A DNA stretch of 64,000 nt. Source: Incurvaria masculella (taxonomy: Eukaryota; Arthropoda; Insecta; Lepidoptera; Incurvariidae). This document shows, in pieces, positions 11,061 through 24,249 of this stretch. The notes under the pieces were generated by a model that had not been told where the DNA came from, made no database searches, and saw nothing but the letters and a program-made list of their open reading frames with translations. The DNA lies in contig OX335653.1 of assembly GCA_946894095.1 (NCBI GenBank), positions 6,887,001 through 6,951,000 on the forward strand, in the 5' to 3' direction. The translations under genes and the position numbers were made by a program. Positions within the stretch are counted from its first letter, which is position 1, and the number at the start of each line of letters is the position of its first letter.

Positions 11061-11230
11061 TACTAGCTGCGGTACCCGACTCCGCTCGGGTCCATGTCCT
11101 TTTGGACTGATGTCGAGCTGAATTATTTCCTAGATAAAAAGTAGGTAGCCCAAAAGGCTGGTCAATAAATATGTTATTTATCTGCTACTTTTTAATTATA
11201 ACGGATGGAGCCGATATGAATTAATTAAAT
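11061..11230 (+). repeat. Fragment of the 'TACTAGCTGCGGTACCCG' interspersed repeat
   Basis: The start TACTAGCTGCGGTACCCGAC and the GAGCTGAATTATTTCC-like block are shared with a diverged copy at 17580-17660. In inverse they are shared with the end of the repeat at 26110-26146. This type is common in insect genomes; its class is not clear to me. Confidence 0.6.
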
Positions 11231-11361
11231 AAGAAATATTCTAACGTTCCCATTTATAATACATAGGGCGCACTATAAGTTTCACTATAAGTTTTCGGAA
11301 CTGGCCACTTCGCTAAATAATATCTTAAAAGTAATTAAGTAATTTGGTATTATAACTCATA

Positions 11362-11514
11362 GGGCCGTGTGCACGAAAGGGAAAAAAATCAAAATCATCG
11401 TCAGCTTAAACACGTCACTTTGTATGGACAGTATGGAAGGAACTCCATGCGGTTCACTGAAAGTGACGTATTTGAACATTGATTAACTCATCCCTCTCGG
11501 TATGCAATCGGTTC
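11362..11514. mobile_element. Foldback MITE, copy 1 of a two-copy family
   Basis: Ends GGGCCGTGTGCACGAAAG and, in inverse, a GAACCGATTGCATACC end. The centre (GGAACTCCATGCGGTTCACT, AAGTGACG) is nearly palindromic. The whole unit matches 20251-20408 in the opposite orientation. No coding capacity. Confidence 0.75.
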
Positions 11515-12427
11515 TTAGGCTATTTTGACTTGTTTGTTTTGTCTTACTGTGACTTGTTTTTGCATTATGGCGTCATTTAAAAAAAATGCGTGTCTATATA
11601 TCATCATATGGTATTAACTTATGAAAATGTTCATAGCATTATTTTATACGATTTTAAGTGTAATTTGACGGCTCAGCAAAGCCTTGCTCGGAATCAAACT
11701 GCTTTTGACGATGAAACACCATGAAAGGGGACTATCGCGTCAATCTTGTGATTAATTTCGTGATGTCAGCTTTATACAACAAAAACATAAATGATGTGCG
11801 CCGTAAAATGAAACAGACAGGCATGCAGACTGTTGCTTTGGGGACTGTGAATAGTGATTTGTATAACACCATCTGTTTGCTGGAAGTAACTGACGAACTT
11901 CGTAAAAATAACAGTAAACGCAGCATATTTTTTTATTTTATTTCTTACTTACGTACTTTCACGTTAAAATGGATCTAAAACACGACAATTTTCATGCCCC
12001 GATGATGCATTCCTTCTATGCGATGGTACCTATGTATCTCCCAGGCGGAATGAACCCTACGAATGATGTACAAAAGTTTTACGTGGCATACAAACCACTG
12101 CCAAAACATATGAACTATTCATTAAAAAACAGGTGCGTTTTCATATACCTAGTTTGAAGATATAATGAGTTACCCATACAAATTTTCATATGTTTCATGA
12201 TCTTCTATGAGACAAAAGATAGTTCCCCATGCCTTATTTAATGCTGTTAGTTTATATAACAGTATAATAGTATAAAGTTATTGTACACAGAAAGCAAAGA
12301 ATATAAATATAAAGTTATATAATGCTATAGTAAATAGTTGCGGCGAAAATATTTGCAGAATTTCGGACTTTGAAAATATTTAATTTCACAGCGCCATCTA
12401 TCGCGCCATGATCTTCTAATCGCCAAT

Positions 12428-12510
12428 CACACGTGGTGCCATCTCTACCCGGATAGAAGTTATTCTTTTCTATGAGAGTACACGTGGCGCCATCTCTACC
12501 CAGATGTTTA
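12428..12510. repeat. Two direct copies of a ~28-bp motif
   Basis: CACACGTGGTGCCATCTCTACCC near 12428 recurs as ACACGTGGCGCCATCTCTACCC near 12480, about 53 bp apart. The 'GCGCCATCTA'-like core also appears at ~12390. The 12160-12420 stretch before it shows nothing else. Confidence 0.6.
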
Positions 12511-12654
12511 GATAGTTTGCAAATTTTGCTTCCTTTTCTTCAAATGTGATTTATGTTTTAAACGGATGTGTGTATAATACTTTTTGATATTTGATTTTCT
12601 CTTTTTTTTGTATTGTGTTGCTTATTTTTTTTTCTCTCTTTTTTTAATGTTTCG

Positions 12655-12841
12655 ACAGGATTCGAAGGATTTGGTTTTTATTTTATTGTTTTAGGGACCA
12701 GACGTAAATCAGCGTTGCTGCTCACTAAGTGAAATGCAACTTATGCTGAGATGGTCCCTGTTATATTTATTATATTTATTATTTATGTTATAAATCTTAC
12801 TGTCTATATGATGAATAAATGATTTTTGATTTGATTTGATA
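12655..12841 (+). mobile_element. 3' end of a non-LTR retrotransposon
   Basis: GCTGAGATGGTCCCTGTTAT is followed by an AT-rich segment, then GATGAATAAATGATTTTTGA and a terminal TTTGAT microsatellite. This is a 5'-truncated LINE tail that ends in a short tandem repeat, a form I recall from Lepidoptera. No ORF survives. Confidence 0.6.
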
Positions 12842-13853
12842 GTGAAAACCGAGATATTAATAGATATGTGTATATCTATTAAGTCTAATCCATGCTATAA
12901 TTATGTGCGAGACCCCATAAACAATAAAATGTAAAAAACGGAAAAAAAAATGAGGCTATCAGGATTCGAAACTATACCCTCCCGAACAAAATACGTATAG
13001 AAGAGTCGGTAATTCGCCCTGCCCTATCCGCTTTATGACATTCAGTGCGAAAATAGTGAATCATTTCTATTTTAGAGAGAGCTGTCAAAATGACGCCGTC
13101 AGTAACGCCACCATACGCAACGGAATGGTATTCATTTTGTTTGAGAGTAATTTCATTGATATTGCTCAGCCCTTAGGATATTTAGCGTGATGGTATGTAC
13201 CTTAAAGCGTTCTCCGCGATGTTCTCTTGAAATTGGTTTAAATCGCATCTTGATCTGTTTTGTGGTTACGGAGATTATCTCGTGCATGTGGACAGACGTT
13301 GCCTTTTATATAAGTAGAGAAGAGAAGAGAAGAAGAGATAAAAGTATTTTTTCAAGCATGACACGTTTTTCTTTTTGTAATACTGTTTTTGGATATGATG
13401 ACAGTGGTAGTAGAATTTGTGATATCCAGAAGTTTTTATTAATTAAGTTACAGTTTTTTTTTTCAAATTAATATTTAATCGCGTTGTTTGTTTTACACGT
13501 TAATTGAGTTATCCATTATGTGTGGCGTTAATATATTTTGGTATAAGAATAGAATGTTATCTAAGATCTCTGTGCCGACCAATTTGATTACTACCGCAAT
13601 TAGAAATGATGCATGGCCATTCCATTGCCAAACATTTTTTTATGAAATTGACTTATGTGATTAATATATTTTTTATATTAATAATATTTTGTCAATAGAT
13701 ACTTTTTTTATTTGCAAGATTTGATTAGGATATAATATTGGAATAGTATAAACGCATATTTAAACATATTTTTTTTATCATTTTTATGTGATGCACTTAA
13801 TCATCAAATAAAAAATCATTTCCATATTTATAAAATATTTGGATGTGGCACTC
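12842..13853. other. Non-coding region
   Basis: No supported gene. The 94-codon ORF at 13187 has no recognisable motif and normal AT-rich composition. Nothing else stands out. Confidence 0.4.
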
Positions 13854-13856
13854 TTA

Positions 13857-13950
13857 GGGCCTTTTTCACCTACTGCTGATTAGGTTAATCGCCACATGTT
13901 AAGGGCATTTCGATAATCAGCACTTAAGTAATAAAGGCCCTTAAATTAAT
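13857..13950. mobile_element. Short MITE, GGGCCTTTTTCACC family, copy 1
   Basis: Begins TTAGGGCCTTTTTCACCTAC and ends near AGTAATAAAGGCCCTTAA. The central ATAATCAGCACTTAAGTA is shared with the copy at 32678-32829. Confidence 0.65.
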
Positions 13951-14384
13951 TCAAGTAATAAGTCAATAAGTTTCTTAGTTTTGAAATAGTCAAAACGTTT
14001 TTTAGATGCCTTACAATATAATTATTACCAAACAATTACAAAATTTACACGTGCAGTTTGATTTCTTTAAGTGGTCCAAAAGATTAAAGTTGTCCAATAG
14101 ATTATAGAAGTTCAATAGATTAAAGCGACCATGTGAATGGCGACAGGTGCGACACTTCTACGGTTTGACAAATGGTCACTGAACCTATTAAAACTGTCCA
14201 AGCTTAATGCAAATTTACTTTGCCGACAAGTACAGTTGAACGGTAAATCAGACATTTATATTGCAATTTGTATGATTGATGTCGTAAAAACCATTAATAT
14301 TGTTTCTTTTAATTTGTTTTCTTTTATGTCACCATAAAATACATTTAAATATATGATATAAAATTAGAATAGCACAGAATGAAG

Positions 14385-14858
14385 CAAAGAAGATCATGCC
14401 CATATTACTTGTCAGTGATCCAAAATTTTGCTCAAAATAGCTGTATTTGATCGAACTAGATGTCTGATGACCGTTGGCATTGTAAAATTGTGTTTGCTTT
14501 CTAAGTTATAATGTCCGAAAGTTCGAATTTTTCGCGCATTTTATACAATAACTTTGGAGGTGGATTGCTAAACGATTGAATAAAAACATCTTCAAAAGAG
14601 TAGTCATCAGACATAGCCATTAGAATTTCTAATAAATTAGGTTTTTGTTAGATTTTTGACTACCAGCGGTCGAGGTTTACTTTTAGCAATAAGTCGTTTT
14701 GTAATTAAAATCTTCGTAAATCTTACCAAATCAAACATTGTCTATTTTTTTGGCAAGTTGAATCCTCCTCATCACGGAGCCTGTCTTTATCTTTTGAAAC
14801 AGAGAAGGTCCCAGAGCGCAAAAGTACGGTTTTGTCCGTGCCCGCGAATGAGTTAGCA
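14385..14858 (+). mobile_element. Truncated copy of the TTAA-flanked MITE seen at 57872
   Basis: Matches the interior of 57900-58395 at high similarity (ATCCAAAATTTTGCTC, GATGTCTGATGACC, GTCCGAAAGTTCG, AAGGTCCCAGAGCGCAA). Both terminal GGTGGCCCAACCCG ends are missing. Confidence 0.85.
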
Positions 14859-16091
14859 TCAGATAATTGTTTCTAACATCACGACTGTCTTTTTATATTT
14901 AATATCTAGCAACAAATATCTTTGCCTGCATGTTTTTGTTTTTTCTAAAAACATCGATTGTCGAATAATAGAGAAAAAATATATGTATGAAGATCTTATT
15001 ATTCTTGATATTTGATTCGGTTTAGATTTTACAAAAAAAAACATGCGCAGACAATAAATTTTAAGAGTGAATAATTCTAAAATGATTAAAAACTTTTTTA
15101 TGCGAACAATACCTTCAAGATCCGAGGGAAATGGATGCGTTAACAAAATTGTATTTTGACTTCCTGCGTAGTTTTCCACAACACTTAAACTGTAGATAGA
15201 TCAATTTTCGATTTAAATAACTATATGCTTACAAAATCCAATGAATTCTGAAATTTGGGTTGCTAATTACGTTAAAATGGCGGTAATCCTACCACCTAAT
15301 TAGTAACGAAACCACAAGCGACGAATGCTTTGTGTCGCCTCTTAATACATGCACGGGAAGAAATGCAGTCGGAGAATTTGGCACAAACCTAACTTGATTG
15401 CGGACCAGCTGCATTTCTGTACTAGTTTTACTTTATTTATGCAATACATTTATGTGATTTGATTTGTACACTTTTTACGTGCCGGGACCCACACAGCACG
15501 AAGCGTTATCCGTGTTTTTTTAATATTTCAATGTAGACGTGGTAACAAAAGGAATATTCGGTGATTTGTTTTAAGGAAAATTCACATAAATAGCCAATAT
15601 GACACACACAAAATAAAATTATACAGAAAATAAAGAGAGACTATTTCCAAAAAAATCTCACAATAACAGAAACATAAAAGTAAGTATAAGCACACATACA
15701 TTATATCTTTATTTATCTTAAAGATAAAATATACTTATACAATAATAGTATACGTAGGCATAATCGGAAACATTTTATATTTATTTATTTTTAGACAGGT
15801 AGCTTTTTAGGCATTTAATATTTTCTCGCATAAAATATTTTAATGAAAACCTTATATCGTATCAAAAGAGATGTCAGAGCTGTGCGAGAAATTATCGTAC
15901 AACAGGACATATTTTTCGTATCGATTCATGAACGCCGGATTGTTACGTGTGCTGGAGAGATGGAAAGGCACGATGATCTAGTGGTCTGTGAAGGAGTTCC
16001 AAAATATATGAAATGACCCAGGGATAGGCAGTGAAAGAAGTTAATGCAAATCTCCTATAGCATCATAATCTCTAAATTATTTCTCTTGTTA
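14859..16091. other. Non-coding AT-rich region
   Basis: No supported gene. A 106-codon minus ORF at 14859-15179 is AT-rich and featureless. No clear repeat family was recognised. Confidence 0.4.
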
Positions 16092-16498
16092 GAGCGGCTC
16101 GTAGCCTAGTAGCGCGGGGACTGTCCTAACATACCAAAGGCCTGGGTTCAATTCCGACATGCACCACTGTATTTCTCTTTCCGATTTTGATAAGTGCATT
16201 TAGTTACGAATGCGACCTACTCCATGGTTCGGAATCCATGTTAAACTGTAGGTCCCCTTCTTCTACTGGGTGGTAGGGTTTAAGCCCGCCCGGGTTGGTA
16301 CCATCGCATTAGATCAAAAGATGGTCGAAGCGGCAATGAAAAATTGTCCGTGTTTTCCATCCAGTTCAATGTAGCCGTGCTCATAAAGGGAAGGTCCTGG
16401 CATGGCACCTGATTCCTTCGGGAATGTGGTGAATTGGGCTAATAGCATAACGGTAGTTGTGTGGTATTAGCCATCCATGTCAGGTCGCATAAAAAAAG
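16092..16498 (+). mobile_element. tRNA-derived SINE, full length
   Basis: The head reads GGCTCGTAGCCTAGTAGCGC (box A-like), with a box B-like GGTTCAATTCC at 16145-16155. The body has GCCCGCCCGGGTTGGTACC and TTGTCCGTGTTTTCCATCC. The tail has GGGCTAATAGCAT, then TGGTATTAGCCATCCATGT and an A run. It is the best single reference copy of the commonest family in this window. The RNA polymerase III promoter call rests on the box A and box B match. Confidence 0.9.
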
Positions 16499-18265
16499 GG
16501 ATTTCGTAGTCAATTAATAGTTGGGAGCTGGCCCCTTACTATGAACGCTATCGAACAAGCCCGTCAAAAATATTGTATGCGTTTGACAGATGGTATCGAC
16601 AGCGCTTTCGATACAACTGTCAAACGCATAAAACATTTTTGACTGGCGATATCTTCTCGATACTCGATAACGCTCGCAGTATAGGGCTCCAGGGACATTG
16701 GTGGAATCTTAATATAATACACAGAATATTATTAACACTCCGTGGAAACTGCGGCGGGATGTAACGTATGTATGTCTTACTTATGTCTTCATAAATTAAT
16801 CTGATAGGTAAACAAAATATAATAAAAAAATAAAAATACAACTTAATTACCGTATCACACTATACCTACATGTCGTGACAGCATACCCGATAACAAAACA
16901 AGTTATGTTTTAAGAAATGTTAGATCCGTGAAAGTCAGTTGATATTGTTTTTATTTTATTGTAATTCAAATTACTGAAATAAAACACAAAAATCCCAACA
17001 CGGTACTTCAAGCATTAGTTTGAGCGATGGGTGAGACTAACTTATATCTCTGTTTTAAATTTATGCTCAATTGATTGGACCCGACTTTATCTTTAATTGG
17101 TTTAGGTTGAGCTAACGTAAAATTTGATTCTGGTGTTTATGTAAACTAACAAGGATTAATTTTAGTTTATGTGAGATCTCAAATTGACATTAAGTCATAG
17201 CCTACTGTCATGGCATTTGCCTACTATACCGCATTACTGGAGAAAGTAGCTGCCGTGATAGGACCTCGGATTTTTTGAGCACGGCTACAGCCAACACGAT
17301 GGATAATCGAGTAATTTAATGCGATAGTCACCCTGGGATTGCGTAACCCTTTTTATATTTTTGCGACGGGACCCTAAAAACGTGCAGACATAACTATTTG
17401 TTATGATACTTTTGAGATTACCGCGGTCGTTAGACATGTTTGAAAAACTGCGACGTCTGCTGGCGGATGCCTCCTTGACAACAGGCTGAATGACGTTTGG
17501 TGAACTATATATATTTTTTTAAATCAACAATTAAATAAAATTAATCAATGATTCCGGAAAAACATTTTTATTATAGCCACACGTAAGGCCGGTAACCGAA
17601 CCCGCTTGGGTCAATTTCGTTTTGGACGCGTGTCAGGCTGATTTTTCTGATAAAATGTTAAAATTCACAACATAGATTTGATAGTAGAATAGAAACCTAG
17701 TTTTATCATATGTATCTGTTTAAGCGTCATGACGTCATCCAAAAAATGTTTTTTATTCATATTAGTGGTATAGTTACTTGACTAATTAAAATAACGTTTG
17801 CAAAAGATTTTCCAACACTTACTTTTCAAAGAAGTCGCAGGCTTCAACAGTTAAGTCAAAACTTTTAATAATCGGTAAAATGGCAAAATTCCTCACAACT
17901 TTTATCATTCCAACTCTACCCGTAGCATTTGGGGCATGTGTGAGAATGTGTAAATGCATTGCTGTCGGCACCGCAGGCTTTGGAACATATTTCGACCGAT
18001 ACGTTAACCTTATTTAATTCTGCACTGGAATTGTGCAAGACGCTTTAGTTGGCTGTGTTTATGTTCATTGTGGCAGAATTATTGAGCAACTCTAATAATG
18101 TAACAGCCGGTCAAAGTAAAAGCTACAAATTGCCAGCTTCGTCTCTAACGGAATACATTCTGTGCGTTGATTATGTTTCTTAAAAATGTATTCCATATCA
18201 CAAACCATTTATTTGAGGCTCCATATGACGCTAACCTCCAATATTTTGGGGTTATTTTTATTTTA
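16499..18265. other. Non-coding region with a diverged repeat at 17580-17660
   Basis: No gene seen. 17580-17660 resembles 11061-11150 (GCCGGTAACCGAACCCGCTT). A short GAGCACGGCTACAG near 17278 looks like an old SINE scrap. Confidence 0.4.
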
Positions 18266-19088
18266 TACTAGCAACCCGTCCCGGCTTTGCACGGGCATAA
18301 TATCATTTAAAAAAATATTATTTTGACACAAATAAACACAAATAAACCCTTTTTACGTAGAGTTCCTATATTGAAATATTTGAAATAAAAAAAAACTTAG
18401 ATATTGTTATTAGATGATTAAGAGATATTAGAGAAATAATAAATTCAAAGTGCTACAGGGAGAACCGCGGCCTCCGACGCACTATTTATAGGCACGCTCC
18501 CGCCGCCCCGGGCGGCCGGTACCGCCGCAAACTCTACGTCCCGCAATTTTTAAATTTGTAATATCTTCGAAAATATTCATTTAAATCATATGCTGTAACG
18601 GGCCATATCTATATTAAGTCAACAATGTATTTAAGGTATTTAATTGGATAAGGATTAATGCTGTATTGGTTAAATCACTTCGAAAATTAGCCATTATTTG
18701 TCGTAAAAAGTAAATGACAAAACAAAAATTATTGTGGGATATCCATAAGAGATAGACATATACCATCACGGAGTTTTCTGTAGAACTTTTCAATGTGTAC
18801 AATACTTAGTACGTTATTTTGATAAATCTCGTAGGTTTCAGCCTGCGTTTGCAATGTAAGCGGAAAAAATGAATTTATTTACGACATCACATTGGAAAAC
18901 TCAAAAATAACAGTATTTCTCTACTATTTAATGGATATTATTATACATATAAACCTTCCTCTTTAATCACTCTATCCATTAAAAAACCGCATAAAAATCC
19001 GTTGCGTAGTTTTAAAGATTTAAGCGTACATAGGGATATAGTGATATAGGGGCAGAGAAAGCGACTTTGTTTTATACTATGTAGTGAT
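18266..19088 (+). repeat. Interspersed repeat, 'TACTAGCAACCCGTCCCGGC' type
   Basis: Starts TACTAGCAACCCGTCCCGGC and ends GACTTTGTTTTATACTATGT. Both ends are familiar from many insect genomes, but I cannot place the class. A GC-rich island at ~18465-18540 (CGCCGCCCCGGGCGGCCGG) lies inside. No ORF. Confidence 0.6.
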
Positions 19089-20246
19089 TAGCCTCGGTTA
19101 AGAATAAATTTCCCTAGAAAAATCAAAATATCAAAGTTTAGACTATTAGCTAGTGTATGACCTTAAAACAGTTTTAATGTGTTGCTTAAATTCTATACAA
19201 AAAAAACTTTGTAAACATCTCTGTTTACTAGGTTTTTGCTAGATTTATAAGCCGGCGCTTGGAAACCATAAATAATTTTGACAATTTTCTTTTTTGTAGT
19301 ACAAGATCACATATTTATATAGTGAATAAGCGTGAAACATAAAATATAATATATAATTCCCTCTAAAAAGTAGACCTTACGGATCAAAAACATAAATTTC
19401 TCCAGAAAACGATTTTGACGCTCATACAACAATGAACCCTAACGTAAACTTGTTCCTTTCGGAAGTCACCATTATCTTTTGGTTTTCTGAACGCTGTTCT
19501 CAGTGGGAGCCTGAATTGTTCGGACAGAAGAATACGATTTCCGATGTGTTTTCGTAATTGTGTTTATAGGGTTTATAGTATAGCTTGCATATATGAGCCT
19601 TACCCATAGAGCGCGAACGACGCAGCATCGGCGTCCTGTACCGCGCTCCCGAATCGAATAAAAATCTATATCTAAGACACTTGTCAAGGTTTTTTAAAAC
19701 TTTAAAGATTTAAAGTAATCACTGTTCCATGTAGCTAGATAGTACCTCTATTTATTTACGTTACTTTTGTAGTAGTTTGGTTCAAATATAAAATAATAAA
19801 AATCATATAACATTGACTTTAGAATTTTTTTAAATATTTTGTGATGTTACTCGAGGTTTAGGGTAAACAAGAAAAAGTTATGAAACAAATTTGTTTTTTA
19901 TTTCGTAGTTTATGATAGCTGGTATGACATTCTGTCAAAAACCAATGACCCCGCCACTTATTGTTTTTCAAAATAATGTTTTAGAATTTATTATAAATTA
20001 TACACGATATTTTCTCAGTTGGATTTATTTTTAATTTATTGAATAATGATGGAAGAATATTTACATATATTTTTTGTAATGAAAACGTTTACATAACATT
20101 TTCAGGAAAGGAAAAACCCGAAAAATCTCTCTACATTACTAACAGTCTAATTAGAATCGAATCTAAGATTGTCATTTCATAAATGTATTGTATATTTGAT
20201 GAAATAAAAAAATAAGAATTAAATAAACGTACCAACTCCATAATAT
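19089..20246. other. Non-coding AT-rich region
   Basis: Only short, featureless ORFs. No repeat family was recognised with confidence. Confidence 0.4.
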
Positions 20247-20250
20247 TTAG

Positions 20251-20408
20251 CCCCGATTGCACGAAGAGACAGCTGAGTTAATCAGTCTTCAAACACGTCA
20301 CTTTTAGTGAACAGCATGGAGTTCCTTCCATACTGTCCATAGAAAGTGACCAGTTTAATCAGACGTTGACGTTGATTTAGATTTTTTGTTCTTTCGTGCA
20401 CTCGGCCC
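20251..20408. mobile_element. Foldback MITE, copy 2, flanked by TTAG on both sides
   Basis: Inverse of the 11362-11514 element. TTAG at 20247-20250 and 20409-20412 could be a target duplication, either TTA plus a terminal G or TTAG. Ends CCCCGATTGCACGAA and TTCGTGCACTCGGCCC. Confidence 0.8.
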
Positions 20409-20480
20409 TTAGTCGTAGGATCAAAGTTTTACATTTTGTCGAATTAAAATGTATCATTTGAACAAGAAACGTTTTGTTTT

Positions 20481-20815
20481 ACTGGAAATCGATGGCTAAT
20501 ACCCATTATTATCCCAACACTTCTAAATAAGTTAGGTGACGTGTCAGACCTTCCCTTTATGAGCATGACTGCACTGAACGGGACACGGGCAAAATTTCAT
20601 TGCCACTTCGAACACCTTCTCATTCAATGCTTTTTTTTAACTGGGGAAACTTTTTAATAGGGGAAGGACACCTATAGTTTTAAATGGATTCCGAACCATG
20701 GAACAACTCCCATTGACGACGAACTTATCCAACCAGATAAAGAAAGTTGTAGATTGAACCGGCCTTTTCTTCCTTCAACAGGGATGGGGATTGAAGCCTC
20801 TGACATGGAACGATC
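20481..20815 (-). mobile_element. tRNA-derived SINE, diverged and internally short
   Basis: From the left: GATGGCTAATACCC, CAGACCTTCCCTTTATGAGC, ATTGCCACTTCGAAC, GGATTCCGAACCATGG and a GGGGATTGAAGCCTCTG remnant of the tRNA head. Confidence 0.8.
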
Positions 20816-21978
20816 TGCTTAAATATGTTTCCAAATTTTTATTTATAATGTTATTGTCGATTTTTTATTCATGCTCTGGAAATCTCTTATTTTTATGACC
20901 TAACTTCTTTAACAATCTTTTAATTATTTTTGCATTAGCTTTAGGATAAAACATGCTATACCAATATGATTTATAAAATTAACTTCAAGAAACGCTAATG
21001 GAATATTTTTCCTCCAATCGTGGAAAAGATATCACTCTTAAAATTCTTCCTGTTAATCAGTTGGCACTAATCAAATTACTCACGTGGATTAAAAAGAACC
21101 GCGCCGAGGCGTGCGCGCTAACGGTACTTGGAATGTAAACGTTTCAAAATGACTAGGTTAACTGGTAGTGTTTATAACTGCATGTAATTAAGCGTTGACT
21201 AACTAAGCTAATGTCGGTGTTTTATTAGTTTTCGAATGCAAACAAACCCAGACCGTCATGACCTTCACCTTGTTTACTCTATGCCTTCACCAAACAGCGC
21301 TAGTTCAGCAGCTTCACCGACACACCTATAAAGTAATAATATAAATATAAAGTAACAAATATACATAAAATAAAGTACCTATATTACTATTGTGTAGCGT
21401 CCTTATATAACTGGAAATGGTTGAATGTCACATCGGCCTTCTTTCATGACACCGCTTTCCTGGGGAATTAGGTGACATATAGATTTTCTCGGAAGAGTAT
21501 TCTCCGTAATACAGACGATAATTTAAATACGATAACGGTGAAAAAGTATCGTGAAAAAATCATTTCACGGTCCTTTTTTTCGGCAGGATCTCTTTAGTCG
21601 CGAATCGTCTGCGAAACGATGATGTCCTGTTTTTTTTCGATAAGCGCGAAGCTCTTTTCTGCTCAACCCTATCTGAAAGGCCAACAGTTTCAGCTTTCGA
21701 ATGGGATTTCTTTGGATTCGTGCCTTCACAGCTTTTATCGCTGCTGGAGTCTAACAGGGCGACCACTTATTTTTCTGTCTTCTACACTTGAATTTTCATT
21801 ATATCGTTTAATGGAGTGATATTTTAAAATGAATTCAATTCGAAATTGTGCACATTTTTATTTTCATTAAATATTTGAAATTATTGTTTTGTGACCAGCT
21901 TTCGAAATTAAAAAGTTTTGATTGAGTACTTATTATCTGACTAGATATAACAGTAAGAAACTTCTGTTAAACTTTAAA
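20816..21978. other. Non-coding region
   Basis: No supported gene. The two overlapping ~67-codon ORFs at 21560-21819 are mirror readings of each other with no motif. Confidence 0.4.
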
Positions 21979-22077
21979 AGCTCTATTCAGAGTGGGCGGA
22001 ATCCGCCAGACTAAACCGGGTTTTGTATGGTTAGTCCGGTGCTAATCTCATACTAAGTTAGTTTTTACAGGTGCTCT
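21979..22077. mobile_element. Short MITE, 'TATTCAGAGTGGGCGGA' family
   Basis: CTCTATTCAGAGTGGGCGGA, then AGACTAAACCGGGTTTTGTA and GTTAGTCCGGTGCTAATC. Both halves recur around 27919-28185, where another element separates them. Confidence 0.65.
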
Positions 22078-22946
22078 CTGAAGACGGCTGTAAGTTTCTT
22101 CGAAATTATATTATACATTTGCCCCAGACTTTCGGTATCTAACATCTCGTATTATTTACAGCGATCGGGTAGAAAAAGTAGAAGCGAACTAAACTGAACT
22201 CACTACAACTGAAACCAGTTGTGCCACTAAGTTCTTTTGTCGCGCGCTACGCATCCGCGGCTTGAGACCATCTCACGCATGAGATCGCCGAACTCAGTGA
22301 TATCTCGTCTCGAGTGAAGCATATTCGCGTGGCATTTCATTCGTAACGAAAACCACCGTAGATATGACGAGCGCTAACGGCGTTATGCAACCGACGAATG
22401 AACGAGCATACATATGTATGAGTATCATAAAGTAGATAAGTAAATCTCTATCAAAGGCACGTGATGCCTCAGACTACATGGCCATAATGTGAGTAGGAAT
22501 GTATGAGGTATTTGCGATGCGCCCGAAGGCCGTACGTTCTTTCGACAGAGCGTACGACGAGAGCAAGAGGCTGCGGCGGAGTAGCGACACGGCCTCATTG
22601 GTGACAATGTAACGACAGGTTCTATTTGAATAACTACGAACATTAATCAACTCGAGTGGCTTAATGCAAGAGGAGTCAATATCGCTGGATTTTTGTGCAT
22701 TCATTTATAATATTTTGTGCATTTATAGGTAGGCTCGTAGAGATCTGAAAATTACGCCCCCATACAAATAAATTACTTATAGTTTGAAAATGTCAGATTT
22801 ACTTGACAATATGTAGTTAATATCAGGCGATAAATTGCTGAGTTGTCACATTTTTGTTTTATCGAAAAATGTATCCTTAGTCAATTGTATAAATATTGTA
22901 TTATTTCTGTAAATTCACTCGCTTTTGATTTTATAGTAACAGATAT
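22078..22946. other. Apparently single-copy non-coding stretch
   Basis: No repeat family recognised. 22235-22420 and 22520-22610 are less AT-rich and CpG-containing than their surroundings. There is no supported ORF; the 72- and 76-codon minus ORFs overlap each other without motifs. It could be intergenic regulatory DNA, but nothing shows this directly. Confidence 0.35.
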
Positions 22947-23296
22947 AAAAAAAATGCAACCTGACAGAGATGACTAATACCATACATCTACCGTTATTAT
23001 ATTAGCCCAAAACATAACATTCCCGAAGGAATTCGGTGCGCCAGGACGATCCCTTTTTGAGCACGACTACCCTGAACTGAATTGATAACACGTATACTTT
23101 TTAATTTCCGCTTCGACCATCTTTTCATCCTACGCAATGGTACGCGGGCTTAAGCCCTACCTAGTAAGGAAAAGGGAAGCACAGTTGTACATGGATTCCG
23201 CACGATGGAGCAGCTCGCATTCGAGAAGAAATGCACTTATCCAACTCAGAACGAGAAAGAAAGTGATGCACGACGGGGCGAGGATTTGAAACCTAT
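22947..23296 (-). mobile_element. tRNA-derived SINE
   Basis: The A-run tail is on the left (22947-22954), followed by ATGACTAATACCATAC, CGCTTCGACCATCTTTTC, ATGGATTCCGCACGATGG and GGGGCGAGGATTTGAAACC (box B side). Confidence 0.85.
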
Positions 23297-24249
23297 ATAG
23301 TAATATAGTAGGTAAGTCTCCACACCAATAGGCGTTAATATATAAAATATTAATTCAATTGAAACTGATGTCTTTAATCGTAAAATACTGTTTGCATGGT
23401 AATTTTATGATGCTTATGATTACTTAAATTACTTACTTAAAAATTAATTAATTACTTAAAAATCAAACTATTTTTCGGCACAAATTCGAACCCAAAATAA
23501 TGTCTATGGTCACCATTATGTAAGTATTTTAGACTCATGGATTATAATCTTAGTTAAGGTGGGAAAATAATGTGTTTAAGCTTATATCTCTCCAATCTGT
23601 GCCATTATACTAACATTATATACAGAAGAGCTTCGCAGAGCGACACCTCATTTCGGCACGGTGTCGTAACAGAAACATTTAATTGTAACGAGCAGGCAAC
23701 TGCATAATTTATGTCCAAACTTTTCGCACTAATTACGACAGTGACATTGCAAGGAGCCGCACGCAAGCTCGCCGCCAGCACGCCCCTCTCCGCGCCGTTT
23801 GTGCATCAATTTATCATCGCACTCGTCGGGCGATAAGATCGGGTGACCTTGTTCCAATTTGTCGGTGTCTAACTCGAACATTATTATGTATTCTTTGGTC
23901 GAACGTGAGCCGATCATCTGCGATAATGCCACTTCGAACTTCGCGGGTATAGCGTGGGTGGAGGCTCGTGTACCCGATATGCGAAGTAGGAGATCATGAT
24001 TAAATGAAGGCGAAGAGAAAATTTTAATCACGATACCAGAAATAGCTGACCATTTTTCGTTGAAAAAAATACTGCCGTTGTTAATTGTCAAAATGCAAAA
24101 GAAATACTTTGTTACTAATAAAAGCAGATCTTGCTCTCAATAGTAATACAATGTTTTGTCCTTTTCATTTTCGAATTTAGAGAAAGGGACAACATATTGT
24201 ATAATAATTCAGAGGATGATCTGGCTTTATTAGTAACAGGAAACATATT
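23297..24249. other. Non-coding stretch with a GC-richer patch
   Basis: 23740-23970 has higher GC and CpG than its flanks. A 120-codon minus ORF (23729-24091) covers it but has no recognisable domain, so I do not call it a gene. Confidence 0.35.

Noticed and set aside
23729..24091. 120-codon minus ORF over a GC-richer patch
   Set aside because: No domain, no splice or codon-bias support, and adjacent SINE material. Kept only as a possible regulatory patch.
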